A program made the position numbers and the translations under genes. The notes beneath the pieces are model-generated. The model made no database searches. It was not told the origin of the DNA and was given only the letters and a program-made list of their open reading frames with translations. DNA of 35,207 bases, taken from positions 1 through 35,207 of the forward strand of contig NZ_SMJW01000062.1 of the NCBI RefSeq assembly GCF_004348335.1, written 5' to 3'. Of this stretch, positions 8,411-15,573 are shown piece by piece; positions within the stretch are counted from its first letter, which is position 1; each line of letters begins with the position of its first letter. The DNA is from Actinomadura bangladeshensis. Lineage in GTDB: Bacteria > Actinomycetota > Actinomycetes > Streptosporangiales > Streptosporangiaceae.

Positions 8411-9516
8411 TGGGCCGAGTCATTGTGAGGGGGCGACCCCCCACACCCCCCGGCAAGGGCCGGAGGGTCCTCCTCGTCATGGTGGCCGCGGTCCTCGCGG
8501 TCTCCGGCTGCTCCTACAAGACCGCGGGCGCGCCGAAGGGCGACCTGACCCTGACCGCCACGTTCGACGACGCGCAGGGCCTCGTCGCCGGGCACAGCGT
8601 CCAGATGTCCGACATCACGATCGGCACCGTCACCAAGGTCGAGCTCGTCGGCTACAAGGCCAGGGCGACGATGTCCATCGAGGACGACGTCAAGATCCCC
8701 AAGGGCACCCGCGCCGAGATCAAGGTGACATCGCTGCTCGGCGAGAACTACGTGGACCTGGAGCTGCCGCCCGGCGGCAGCATGGACCGCGGCCCGTTCC
8801 TCGCCTCCGGCGCCGCCATCACCGACACCAGCGTCCAGCCCGCGTTCGAGGACGTCGTCGGGCAGGCCGGGCCGCTGATCCAGGCGCTCGCCGGCGACGA
8901 CGTGGCGACGGTCGTCAACGCCGGCGCCACCGCGCTGGACGGCAACGGGCAGAAGCTCAACAAGACGATCGCGCAGGCGAGCGACCTGCTGAGGATGTTC
9001 GCCGCCCAGCGCATCGAGCTCGGCGAGTCCATCGACCACTTCGCGCAGCTCGGGCACTCGCTCGCCAAGGGCAGCGACGCCCTGGCCGAGGCGCCCGGCC
9101 AGCTCGAGCGCACCAGCCGGATGCTGAACGACGACAAAGACAAGATCATCAAGGCGGTCGACAAGCTCACCACGATGGCCCGCGAGCTGAACGACAAGGT
9201 GCTGGAGGGCCGCATCCAGCGGTTCCGCAAGCTGCTGAACGACCTCGACCCCGTCCTGCAGCAGCTCGGCAGCAACCGCAAGCGCCTCACCGCCGTGGTG
9301 GACGGCATCGTGGCCTTCTCCTACAAGATCCCGCTGGCCAGCTACGACGGCCAGCTGCTGCTGTACCCGATCCTCCGGATCACCTGGCCGGACGGGCGGC
9401 CGCTCTTCCCCGGCCTCAGTGAGGCGCCGAAGAAGAAGAGCACGACGCCGGAGATTCCGAAGCAGCTCAGAGACGCTCTGCCGGACCTGGAGAAGATGCT
9501 GGAGCCGCGCGGATGA
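8410..9516 (+). CDS. mceE: MCE family lipoprotein, fifth of six (MceE/LprK-like)
   Basis: The 368-residue protein has a basic Pro-rich start, a hydrophobic signal (about 19-32) and a good lipobox VSGC with Cys34. This makes it the lipid-anchored Mce subunit, as MceE is in mycobacteria. The MCE domain is at about 45-122 ('GHSVQMSDITIGTVTKVE'), followed by long amphipathic helices and a Lys/Pro-rich C-terminus. The start ATG at 8410-8412 overlaps the mceD stop. The end overlaps mceF by four bases (ATGA). Confidence 0.94.
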   Translation: MGRVIVRGRPPTPPGKGRRVLLVMVAAVLAVSGCSYKTAGAPKGDLTLTATFDDAQGLVAGHSVQMSDITIGTVTKVELVGYKARATMSIEDDVKIPKGTRAEIKVTSLLGENYVDLELPPGGSMDRGPFLASGAAITDTSVQPAFEDVVGQAGPLIQALAGDDVATVVNAGATALDGNGQKLNKTIAQASDLLRMFAAQRIELGESIDHFAQLGHSLAKGSDALAEAPGQLERTSRMLNDDKDKIIKAVDKLTTMARELNDKVLEGRIQRFRKLLNDLDPVLQQLGSNRKRLTAVVDGIVAFSYKIPLASYDGQLLLYPILRITWPDGRPLFPGLSEAPKKKSTTPEIPKQLRDALPDLEKMLEPRG

Positions 9517-10808
9517 GCAGGCGACTGACGATCAACCTGGCGGCCTTCGGCATCCTCGCCGTGGTCATGCTCGTGTGGGCGTTCAACAACGTCATCCGGT
9601 TCGACTTCATCGACCGGCCGTACCACATCACGGTCGAGTTCGAGTCCTCGCCGGGCCTGCACCCGAACTTCGAGGTCGACTACCTCGGCCTGCGGATCGG
9701 CAAGATCGACTCGGTGAAGCTGGAGAAGGACAAGGTCATCGTCCGGCTCGACATCGACCGCGGCGTGACGATCCCGCAGGGCGTCACGGCCGCCGCCGCC
9801 CGCAAGTCCGCGGTCGGCGAGCCGGTCGTCGAGCTGACCCCCGGCGCCGGCAGGGCCGACGCCCCGGCGATGAAGCCCGGCACCGTCATCCCGGTGTCGC
9901 AGACGTCCGTCCCGCCGAAGTACGGCGACCTGTTCGGCGCGGTCATCGACTCGCTCAAGGCCATCAACCCCGAGGACGCCAAGATCCTCACCCACGAGCT
10001 GGCCGAGGGCTGGTCGGGACGCGAGGAGTCGCTCCGCCAGATCATCAACGGCGGCGACGACCTGACCAAGACGTTCGCGGAGAACACCGAGCTGCTCGAC
10101 GGGCTGACCAAGGACCTCGGCCGGATCACCACCGTGCTGAACCGAAACCGCGGCTCGCTCGGCGCCGGCATCGACAACCTGGCCGCGCTCACCGCCGCGC
10201 TCAGCCAGGTCCGCGGCCAGATCGCCGAGCTGCGCGACCGCGGCCCGGACCTGCTGTCCACCGTCAACGGGCTGCTCGGCAAAACCGAGGGCGACTTCGG
10301 CTGCACCGTCGACATGCTCGGCAACTGGGGCGTCGGGAAGTACAACCCGCGCTACCTGTACGACCTGAACAAGACGCTGGCGAAGGCGCCGCAGCTGAAG
10401 AACGTCCTCGACAACGTGATCGGGATGGACCAGGGCAAGCCCGTCCTGAACGTCGTCTTCCAGGTCACGCTGAACACGCCCGCGACGCTGGAGTACAAGT
10501 ACCCGCTCGGGCAGCCGGCCGTGAACAAGGTGCCCACCTGCCCCGGCGGGCGGATGCCGGCGGTGACGAAGCAGAAGCCCTACAAGGCCAAGAACCCGGG
10601 CGAGACGATCCCGACGCACGACCCCGCGCTGGACCAGAAGAACGTGCAGGCGAAGAAGGCCGCCAACAACGAGGACTCTTCCGGCGGCCCGCCGCTGTGG
10701 CTAGTGTACGTTCCCCCGGTCATCGCCCTGCTGGTGCTGATCAGGGTCATGATGGGCTCGGTGCCCGTGGTGTCCCGCCTGAGCCGGCTGCGCCGGCGGA
10801 AGGACTGA
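9513..10808 (+). CDS. mceF: MCE family protein, sixth of six (MceF), with an extra C-terminal membrane segment
   Basis: The 431-residue protein has an N-terminal membrane anchor (about 7-24), an MCE domain at about 37-115, a helical region, and a C-terminal section with a Cys pair (GDFGCTVDML and PTCPGG). After a Lys/Asn-rich linker, residues about 394-416 ('PLWLVYVPPVIALLVLIRVM') form a second membrane helix that ends in the basic tail SRLRRRKD. Known Mce proteins usually have only the N-terminal anchor, so this two-ended anchoring is unusual. The positive-inside rule places both termini in the cytoplasm. A 67-base gap without a hairpin leads to the Mam gene. Confidence 0.93.
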   Translation: MSRRLTINLAAFGILAVVMLVWAFNNVIRFDFIDRPYHITVEFESSPGLHPNFEVDYLGLRIGKIDSVKLEKDKVIVRLDIDRGVTIPQGVTAAAARKSAVGEPVVELTPGAGRADAPAMKPGTVIPVSQTSVPPKYGDLFGAVIDSLKAINPEDAKILTHELAEGWSGREESLRQIINGGDDLTKTFAENTELLDGLTKDLGRITTVLNRNRGSLGAGIDNLAALTAALSQVRGQIAELRDRGPDLLSTVNGLLGKTEGDFGCTVDMLGNWGVGKYNPRYLYDLNKTLAKAPQLKNVLDNVIGMDQGKPVLNVVFQVTLNTPATLEYKYPLGQPAVNKVPTCPGGRMPAVTKQKPYKAKNPGETIPTHDPALDQKNVQAKKAANNEDSSGGPPLWLVYVPPVIALLVLIRVMMGSVPVVSRLSRLRRRKD

Positions 10809-10875
10809 GCCGGTGACGTGCTGAGCCCGGCCGCGCCGGAGCAAGGACTGACCCAATCCCCGAGGAGTTGCCCAA

Positions 10876-11865
10876 GTGACAGCCAAGACCGGCAAGACCG
10901 GCAAGGACGAGGTCGACGAGGTCGAGGCGGTCCCGGCCGAGGAGCAGGCGGAGACCGAGGAGGCGGCTTCCGGCGAGGCCGCGGAGGCCGCCGCGGCTCC
11001 GGCGCGGCCCGCCGCCAAGCGCAAGCGCCGCGTGCGGGTCATCGAGGTCATCGACGACGAGGACCTGGACGAGGTGCTGGAGGCCCTCGACGCCGAGGAC
11101 GCGGCGGAGGCCGAGGCGGAGGCTCCGGCCGAGCCCGCCGCCAAGGCCGCTCCCAAGCCGGCCCCCGAGCCGGTCGCGAAGCCGGCGGTGCAGACCGTCA
11201 AGCCGCGTCCGGCCGCCCTCGAACCCCCGGAGAAGGCCGAGGAGAAGGAGCCGGCGCGCACGGACGCCTTCAGCCTGCCCCTCGTGCCGACGGTGGTGCT
11301 GGCCGTCCTGATCGTGGTGCTGGGGGGACTGGCGATCTGGCAGGGGACGAGCGCGCACTCGCTGTCGTCCAAGCAGGACGAGCGGGAGGCCATCGGCAAG
11401 GTCGCCTCCGCGTACGGCGACGTCGCGTACAACTACAACGCCGCGAACTACCAGACGCAGACCGACAAGGCCATGAAGCTGCTCGCCGGGGACATGCTCG
11501 ACGACTACAAGAAGAACACGGTGCCGACCGTGGCCAGCGCCTTCCAGGCCGACGCGCAGGTGGTGCTGTCCTCCAAGAGCAACCAGGTCTTCGTCGGCAG
11601 CGTCAACGGCAAGTTCGCCACGGCGGTGCTCATGATGGACATGTCGCTGAAGACCAAGAGCGGGGCGATCAACCAGCCCGCGACGCTGCTGCGGCTGTCC
11701 CTCAGCAAGATCGACGGGGACTGGAAGATCACCCAGCAGTACCCGTCCGGCATCAACGACCAGAACCGGAACCAGCAGCAGGGCCAGATCCCCGGCGTGC
11801 CGAGCGGCGGCGGGTCCACGTCTCCGTCGCCGAAGGCGGAGAACAGCGAGAAGCCGAAGAACTGA
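10876..11865 (+). CDS. Mce-associated membrane (Mam) protein
   Basis: The 329-residue protein has a long low-complexity cytoplasmic N-terminus rich in Glu, Ala, Pro and Lys (1-130), one membrane helix (about 134-156), and an extracytoplasmic domain of about 130 residues that resembles the NTF2-like fold of Mam proteins ('VASAYGDVAYNYNAANYQTQ', 'DDYKKNTVPTVASAFQ'). A Ser/Pro/Gly-rich tail follows. Mam proteins encoded after mce genes are thought to stabilise the importer. The GTG start at 10876-10878 has GAGGAG 8 bases upstream. It is the last gene of the operon; the terminator hairpin follows after 14 bases. Confidence 0.9.
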   Translation: MTAKTGKTGKDEVDEVEAVPAEEQAETEEAASGEAAEAAAAPARPAAKRKRRVRVIEVIDDEDLDEVLEALDAEDAAEAEAEAPAEPAAKAAPKPAPEPVAKPAVQTVKPRPAALEPPEKAEEKEPARTDAFSLPLVPTVVLAVLIVVLGGLAIWQGTSAHSLSSKQDEREAIGKVASAYGDVAYNYNAANYQTQTDKAMKLLAGDMLDDYKKNTVPTVASAFQADAQVVLSSKSNQVFVGSVNGKFATAVLMMDMSLKTKSGAINQPATLLRLSLSKIDGDWKITQQYPSGINDQNRNQQQGQIPGVPSGGGSTSPSPKAENSEKPKN

Positions 11866-11879
11866 GGTTCGCCGGCAGG

Positions 11880-11911
11880 GGCCGCCCCGCGCGGAAGCGT
11901 GCGGGGCGGCC
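11880..11911 (+). terminator. Hairpin terminator of the mce operon
   Basis: A perfect 11-bp stem (GGCCGCCCCGC at 11880-11890 with GCGGGGCGGCC at 11901-11911) encloses a 10-base loop, 14 bases after the Mam stop. There is no U-run, as is common in high-GC actinomycetes. Confidence 0.75.
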
Positions 11912-11959
11912 GCACGTTATGCGTACGACGACGGGGCGGCGGGACGAAGGCGGGGCGGC

Positions 11960-12457
11960 ATGGTGACGGTGACGGAGCAGGACGGGCAGGGCGCGATCGT
12001 CGCCGACGACGTCGTCCACGAGTTCGGCGCGCTGCTCGGGGCGGCGTCGGCGCTGGAGCGGATCGCGGGCCGGGAGCTGGAGCGCCGCTGCGGCATCCGG
12101 CACGCGGCCTTCGAGGTGCTGCTGCGGCTGTCGGGCGCGGACGCCGAGTGCCCGCGGTCGATGGGCGGCCTGGCCGGTGAGCTGATCCTGACCAGCGGCG
12201 GCATGACCCGCATCATCGACCGGATGGAGGAGGCCGGCCTCGTCCGCCGCGAACCGGCCCCCGGCGACCGGCGCCGGCAGATGGTCGACCTCACCCCGGC
12301 GGGCCGCGCGAAGCTGGAGGAGGCCCTGCGCGTCCACGCCGAGACGCTCCGCGAGCACTTCGCCGGCCCCCTCACCGAGGAGCAGCGCCGCGCTCTCGTG
12401 GACGCCCTGCGCACCCTCCGCGCCACGGCCCGCGAGGAACTCGGCGACCTCCGCTAG
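11960..12457 (+). CDS. MarR family transcriptional regulator
   Basis: The 165-residue protein has a MarR fold: dimer helix 'EFGALLGAASALERIAGREL', winged-helix core with 'SMGGLAGELILTSGGMTRIIDRMEEAGLV' (given as SMGGLAGELIL, then SGGMTRIIDRMEEAGL) and wing 'RREPAPGDRRRQMVDLTPAG'. It is only distantly related to the MarR protein at 1731-2258, which binds beside the mce genes. The start is ATG at 11960; the stop TAG at 12455-12457 abuts the shared block of palindrome copy 2. It stands alone between two terminator-like elements, so it may regulate itself or a distant gene. Confidence 0.92.
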   Translation: MVTVTEQDGQGAIVADDVVHEFGALLGAASALERIAGRELERRCGIRHAAFEVLLRLSGADAECPRSMGGLAGELILTSGGMTRIIDRMEEAGLVRREPAPGDRRRQMVDLTPAGRAKLEEALRVHAETLREHFAGPLTEEQRRALVDALRTLRATAREELGDLR

Positions 12458-12463
12458 CCACGT

Positions 12464-12527
12464 CGTTGACCTGCGGCGTGTTGTTGCTTTCGACGCGCTC
12501 ATAACAACAACACGCCGCAGGTCAACG
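12464..12527. repeat. Dispersed intergenic palindrome, copy 2
   Basis: Perfect 23-base arms at 12464-12486 and 12505-12527 enclose an 18-base spacer. It fills the gap between the convergent MarR and rpsD genes, so as a terminator it would serve both. A 73-base block (12457-12529) that includes the arms, the spacer and short flanks is repeated at 15487-15559 with very few differences. Confidence 0.95.
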
Positions 12528-12538
12528 CATCGGCCGCA

Positions 12539-13144
12539 TTAGCGGGAGTAGTGCTCGACTACCAGCTGCTCGTCGCAGATCACCGGGATCTCCGCGCGCT
12601 CGGGAAGCCGGGTGAGCCTTGCGGCGAGCGCCTCGTGCCGGACGTCGAGGTAGGGCGGGACGTTCTCGGCGTGCCCGCCGGCTGCGGCGATCTGGAACGC
12701 GTCCATGGCGCGGCTGCGCTCGGCGATCGTGATGACGTCGCCGGGGCGGAGCCGGTAGGACGGCCGGTCGACGCGGCGCCCGTTCACCAGTACGTGCCGG
12801 TGCACGACGAACTGCCGCGCCTGGTAGATGGTGCGGGCGAACCCGGCGCGCAGGACGAGCGCGTCCAGCCGGCACTCCAGGTCGGCGAGGAGCACGTCGC
12901 CGGTCTTTTCCCCGGCCCTGGCGGCCTTGGCGAAGGCGTTGCGGAGCTGCGCCTCGCGGATGTTGTACTGCGCCCGGAGCCGCTGCTTCTCCCGCAGCCG
13001 CACCTTGTAGTCGCTCTCCTGCTTGCGCGCACGCCCGTGCACGCCGGGCGGGTAGGGCCGGGCCTCGAAGTACTTCACGCTCTTGGGCGTCAGCGGAATC
13101 CCGAGCGCCCGCGACAACCGTACTTTCGGACGGGTCTTGTCCAT
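12539..13144 (-). CDS. rpsD: 30S ribosomal protein S4, stand-alone gene
   Basis: The 201-residue protein is full length for S4. It has the N-terminal signature 'KYFEARPYPPGVHGRARKQ', the S4 RNA-binding domain (about 90-150, 'RLDALVLRAGFARTIYQARQFV') and the C-terminal 'EIPVICDEQLVVEHYSR'. It binds 16S rRNA and starts 30S assembly. It has no zinc-ribbon cysteines. The form matches the Streptomyces S4, not the mycobacterial form from the rpsM-rpsK-rpoA cluster, and no other ribosomal gene is nearby. I start it at ATG 13142-13144, which places AAGGAG at a normal distance; a GTG three bases upstream is too close. The upstream iron-box-like palindromes suggest regulation by a DtxR-type repressor, which is unexpected for S4. 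Whether it is the only S4 gene of the genome is unknown. Confidence 0.95.
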   Translation of the reverse strand: MDKTRPKVRLSRALGIPLTPKSVKYFEARPYPPGVHGRARKQESDYKVRLREKQRLRAQYNIREAQLRNAFAKAARAGEKTGDVLLADLECRLDALVLRAGFARTIYQARQFVVHRHVLVNGRRVDRPSYRLRPGDVITIAERSRAMDAFQIAAAGGHAENVPPYLDVRHEALAARLTRLPERAEIPVICDEQLVVEHYSR

Positions 13145-13159
13145 CACTCTCCTTAGTGG

Positions 13160-13188
13160 TTAGGTGAACCTAAGTTAGGTAAGCCTAA
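13160..13188. promoter_or_regulatory. Tandem iron-box-like operator between rpsD and the DUF2470 gene
   Basis: Two palindromes of the form TTAGG-N4-CCTAA lie at 13160-13173 (TTAGGTGAACCTAA) and 13175-13188 (TTAGGTAAGCCTAA), separated by one base. This half-unit is contained in the 19-bp DtxR/IdeR/DmdR iron box TTAGGTTAGSCTAACCTAA. The 19 bases from 13175 match that box at 15 positions by eye. The two centres are 15 bp apart. The site is 16 bases from the rpsD start and 24 from the DUF2470 start, so it could repress both. Confidence 0.7.
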
Positions 13189-13211
13189 CTCGATACGTCA
13201 AGGAGGTAGTG

Positions 13212-13976
13212 GTGCGGCGAGCGGAGACGACGGCGGAGGCGACTGCGGAGGGGCCGGGGCCGGCGGAGCGGGCACGGACGCTGGCCTACGGCATGGCGGG
13301 CGGGGTGCTCGCCGCGCCCCGCGTTCCGGACGCGCACGTCCCCGCGCACACCACCGACCGGGGCGGCCGGCCGCTGCTGCTCGTGCCGTCCGCCGCGCCG
13401 GTCGTCGCCGCGCTCGCCGCCGAACCGGACGACATGCCCGCCACCCTGCGGATCTCCGACGTCGCGCCGGTCGCGTTCCCCGACCGGGTGCGCGGCCGCG
13501 CCTGGCTGCACGGCTGGCTCAGCCGGGTGCCGGACGCCGAACTGCGGGACGCGGCGCTGCGGCTGTCGCACGTCCACCCGCGTCCCGAACTTCTCGACCT
13601 CAAGGACGGGGACTGGACGGTCCTCGCCCTCGAAGTCGCGCAGGTCGAGATCGACGACGTGTGGGGGAGCGCCACCCTCGAAGCCGAGGAGTACGCGGCC
13701 GCCGCACCGGACCCGTTCGTCGCGATCGAGGCCGGCGTCCTCACCCACCTGGACTCCACGCACCGGGACGAGATGGCCGCGCTGCTGCCCGACTCCGTCC
13801 CGTCCGGGCCCGTCCGGCCGCTCGCGCTCGACCGGTACGGGATCTGGGTACGCTGCTCACCGCCGGCCCACCCGTCGCCGTTCGACGTGCGGCTCCCCTT
13901 CGCCCGGCCTGTCAGTGATCTCCACGGTCTCCGCTGCGTCTACCGGAAGCTGTTCGCCCGCGCGGCCCGGGGCTGA
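13212..13976 (+). CDS. DUF2470 domain protein, possible HugZ-like heme/iron protein
   Basis: The 254-residue protein resembles the PNPOx-like split-barrel family that ends in a DUF2470 domain. The DUF2470 part is about residues 175-250, with 'AGVLTHLDSTHRDEMAALL', matching the usual His-rich helix of the domain. Related HugZ proteins bind or degrade heme, and in some organisms such genes are iron-regulated. The perfect AGGAGG at 13201-13206 favours GTG at 13212 over the GTG just before it. The gene diverges from rpsD across a tandem iron-box-like operator, which supports a role in iron or heme handling. Function is inferred only. Confidence 0.75.
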   Translation: MRRAETTAEATAEGPGPAERARTLAYGMAGGVLAAPRVPDAHVPAHTTDRGGRPLLLVPSAAPVVAALAAEPDDMPATLRISDVAPVAFPDRVRGRAWLHGWLSRVPDAELRDAALRLSHVHPRPELLDLKDGDWTVLALEVAQVEIDDVWGSATLEAEEYAAAAPDPFVAIEAGVLTHLDSTHRDEMAALLPDSVPSGPVRPLALDRYGIWVRCSPPAHPSPFDVRLPFARPVSDLHGLRCVYRKLFARAARG

Positions 13977-14302
13977 CCCGTAGGTACGTACGGCCCCGCA
14001 CCGGACCCGCGCCGCGAGATGGCGGTGATCTCCCGGATGGCGGCGAGGCGGCCCGCCGGGTGATGCTCGGAACTCCGGTCGAGGGATGCCGAAACGGCAC
14101 CTTTGTCCGGGACGATCCCGATCGCCGGTCGGTCCTCGCGGGGTGGGCCGGCCGGTGACGGGAACCGTACCGGTGAGGGGCCCGGCGCCCCCGGCCGGGC
14201 CGGTGGTCCGCGGCCGCGGAGCGGAAAGCCGGGGGCGTGGTCCGGGCCACTGGTCGCGATTGGCCGTTCCCGGCCCCCCGGATCCGGGCGCAGGCTGGGA
14301 AC
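13977..14302. other. 326-base intergenic region
   Basis: This gap between the DUF2470 gene and the PLP enzyme is very GC-rich. I see only a short hairpin (TGCCG-AAA-CGGCA at 14087-14099) and no convincing promoter. I looked for SAM- and SAH-riboswitch cores because the next gene is in sulfur amino-acid metabolism and recognised none. Frames open here lack coding character. Confidence 0.4.
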
Positions 14303-15499
14303 ATGACCGGACACCACCCGCAGACCCGCGCCGTCCACCCGCCCGTGATCGCTCCGGAGGGCAGCAGACCGCTCGCCGTCCCGATCTACCAGGGCCACCT
14401 GTTCGCCTTCGACGCCGCCGACGACCTGGCCGCCGCCTTCGCCGGCCCGGACGGGGCGTTCTTCTACGCCCGGATGGGCAACCCGACCGTCCGCTCCCTG
14501 GAGCGCGCCGTCACCGAACTCGAAGGCGGCGCCGGGGCGCTGGCCACCGCGTCCGGCATGGGCGCGGTCAACGCCGTCCTCATGGGGCTGCTGCGCAGCG
14601 GCGACCACGTCATCGCCCAGACCGCCCTCTACGGCGGCACCTACGCGCTCCTCACCAACCTCGCCGAGCGCTGGGGGGTCGAGGTCACCTTCGTCCAGGG
14701 CGACGACCCGGCCGAGGTGCGCGACGCCCTGCGCCCCGCCACCCGCCTCCTCTACCTGGAGACGATCGCCAACCCCACCACGCACGTCACCGACCTGCCC
14801 GCCTTCACCGAGGCCGTCCGCGGCACCGGCGTGCTGACCGTCGTCGACAACACCTTCGCGCCGCTCCTGTGCAAGCCCATCGACCACGGCGTCGACATCG
14901 TCGTCCACTCGGCCACCAAGTTCCTGAGCGGGCACGGCGACATCATCGGGGGCGTCGCCGTCTTCGCCGACCCGGACGTCCACCGGCGCGTCTGGCACCA
15001 CGCCATCGAGCTCGGCTCCACCGCCGACGCGCACGCCGCCTGGCTGACCGTCCGCGGCCTCGCCACGATGCCGCTGCGCGTGGCGAGGCAGAGCGCCTCC
15101 GCCCTGGACATCGCCCGCCGCCTGGCCGCGCACCCGTCCGTCACCCGCGTCCACTACCCGGGCCTGCCCGGCCACCCGCAGCACGAGGTCGCCCGCCGGC
15201 TCCTCCCGGACGGCGCCGGCGGCGTCCTCGCCTTCGAACTCACCGGCGGCCGCGACGCCGGCCGCACCTTCTCCGAGTCCGTCGACCTGATCTCCCTGGG
15301 CCCGTCCCTGGGCAACATCGCGACCCTGGTCATGCACCCGGCGAGCACGTCCCACCGCCAGATGGACGCCCCCACCCTCGCCGCCGCCGGCATAGCCGAG
15401 GGCCTGGTCCGCCTCTCCATCGGCCTGGAACACCCCGAAGACCTCTGGACCGACATCACCCAGGCCCTGCAGAAGGCGACCGGGACGCCACGTCGTTGA
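14303..15499 (+). CDS. Cys/Met metabolism PLP-dependent enzyme (methionine gamma-lyase / O-acetylhomoserine sulfhydrylase type)
   Basis: The 398-residue enzyme belongs to the cystathionine gamma-synthase family of PLP fold type I. The signatures are YARMGNPT (55-62, phosphate-binding Tyr and Arg), ASGMGA (83-88), the cofactor-binding Asp182 in VVDNTFA, and the Schiff-base Lys206 in HSATKFLSGHGD. It eliminates or replaces the gamma substituent of homoserine- or methionine-type substrates in the cytosol. Family members differ in reaction and sequence alone does not separate them; no met genes lie nearby. The start is ATG 14303. The stop TGA (15497-15499) lies within the first arm of palindrome copy 3, so the last codons (Pro-Arg-Arg) come from the repeat. 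Confidence 0.92.
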   Translation: MTGHHPQTRAVHPPVIAPEGSRPLAVPIYQGHLFAFDAADDLAAAFAGPDGAFFYARMGNPTVRSLERAVTELEGGAGALATASGMGAVNAVLMGLLRSGDHVIAQTALYGGTYALLTNLAERWGVEVTFVQGDDPAEVRDALRPATRLLYLETIANPTTHVTDLPAFTEAVRGTGVLTVVDNTFAPLLCKPIDHGVDIVVHSATKFLSGHGDIIGGVAVFADPDVHRRVWHHAIELGSTADAHAAWLTVRGLATMPLRVARQSASALDIARRLAAHPSVTRVHYPGLPGHPQHEVARRLLPDGAGGVLAFELTGGRDAGRTFSESVDLISLGPSLGNIATLVMHPASTSHRQMDAPTLAAAGIAEGLVRLSIGLEHPEDLWTDITQALQKATGTPRR

Positions 15500-15557
15500 C
15501 CTGCGGCGTGTTGTTGCTTCCGATGCGCTCATAACAACAACACGCCGCAGGTCAACG
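15494..15557. repeat. Dispersed intergenic palindrome, copy 3
   Basis: Perfect 23-base arms at 15494-15516 and 15535-15557 enclose an 18-base spacer that differs from copy 2 at two positions. It lies between the convergent PLP enzyme and AAA ATPase genes, 17 bases from the ATPase stop, and contains the stop codon of the PLP enzyme. The block shared with copy 2 spans 15487-15559. Confidence 0.95.
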
Positions 15558-15573
15558 CACCCGGTGAACCGCG

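Noticed and set aside
12539..13200. Zur (zinc) control of the S4 gene
   Set aside because: The operator sequence has iron-box symmetry and no TGAAAATCATTTTCA-like site; actinobacterial S4 does not use zinc in any case.
14020..14302. SAM- or SAH-type riboswitch before the PLP enzyme
   Set aside because: No conserved core of these RNAs was recognised; only short hairpins expected in GC-rich DNA.
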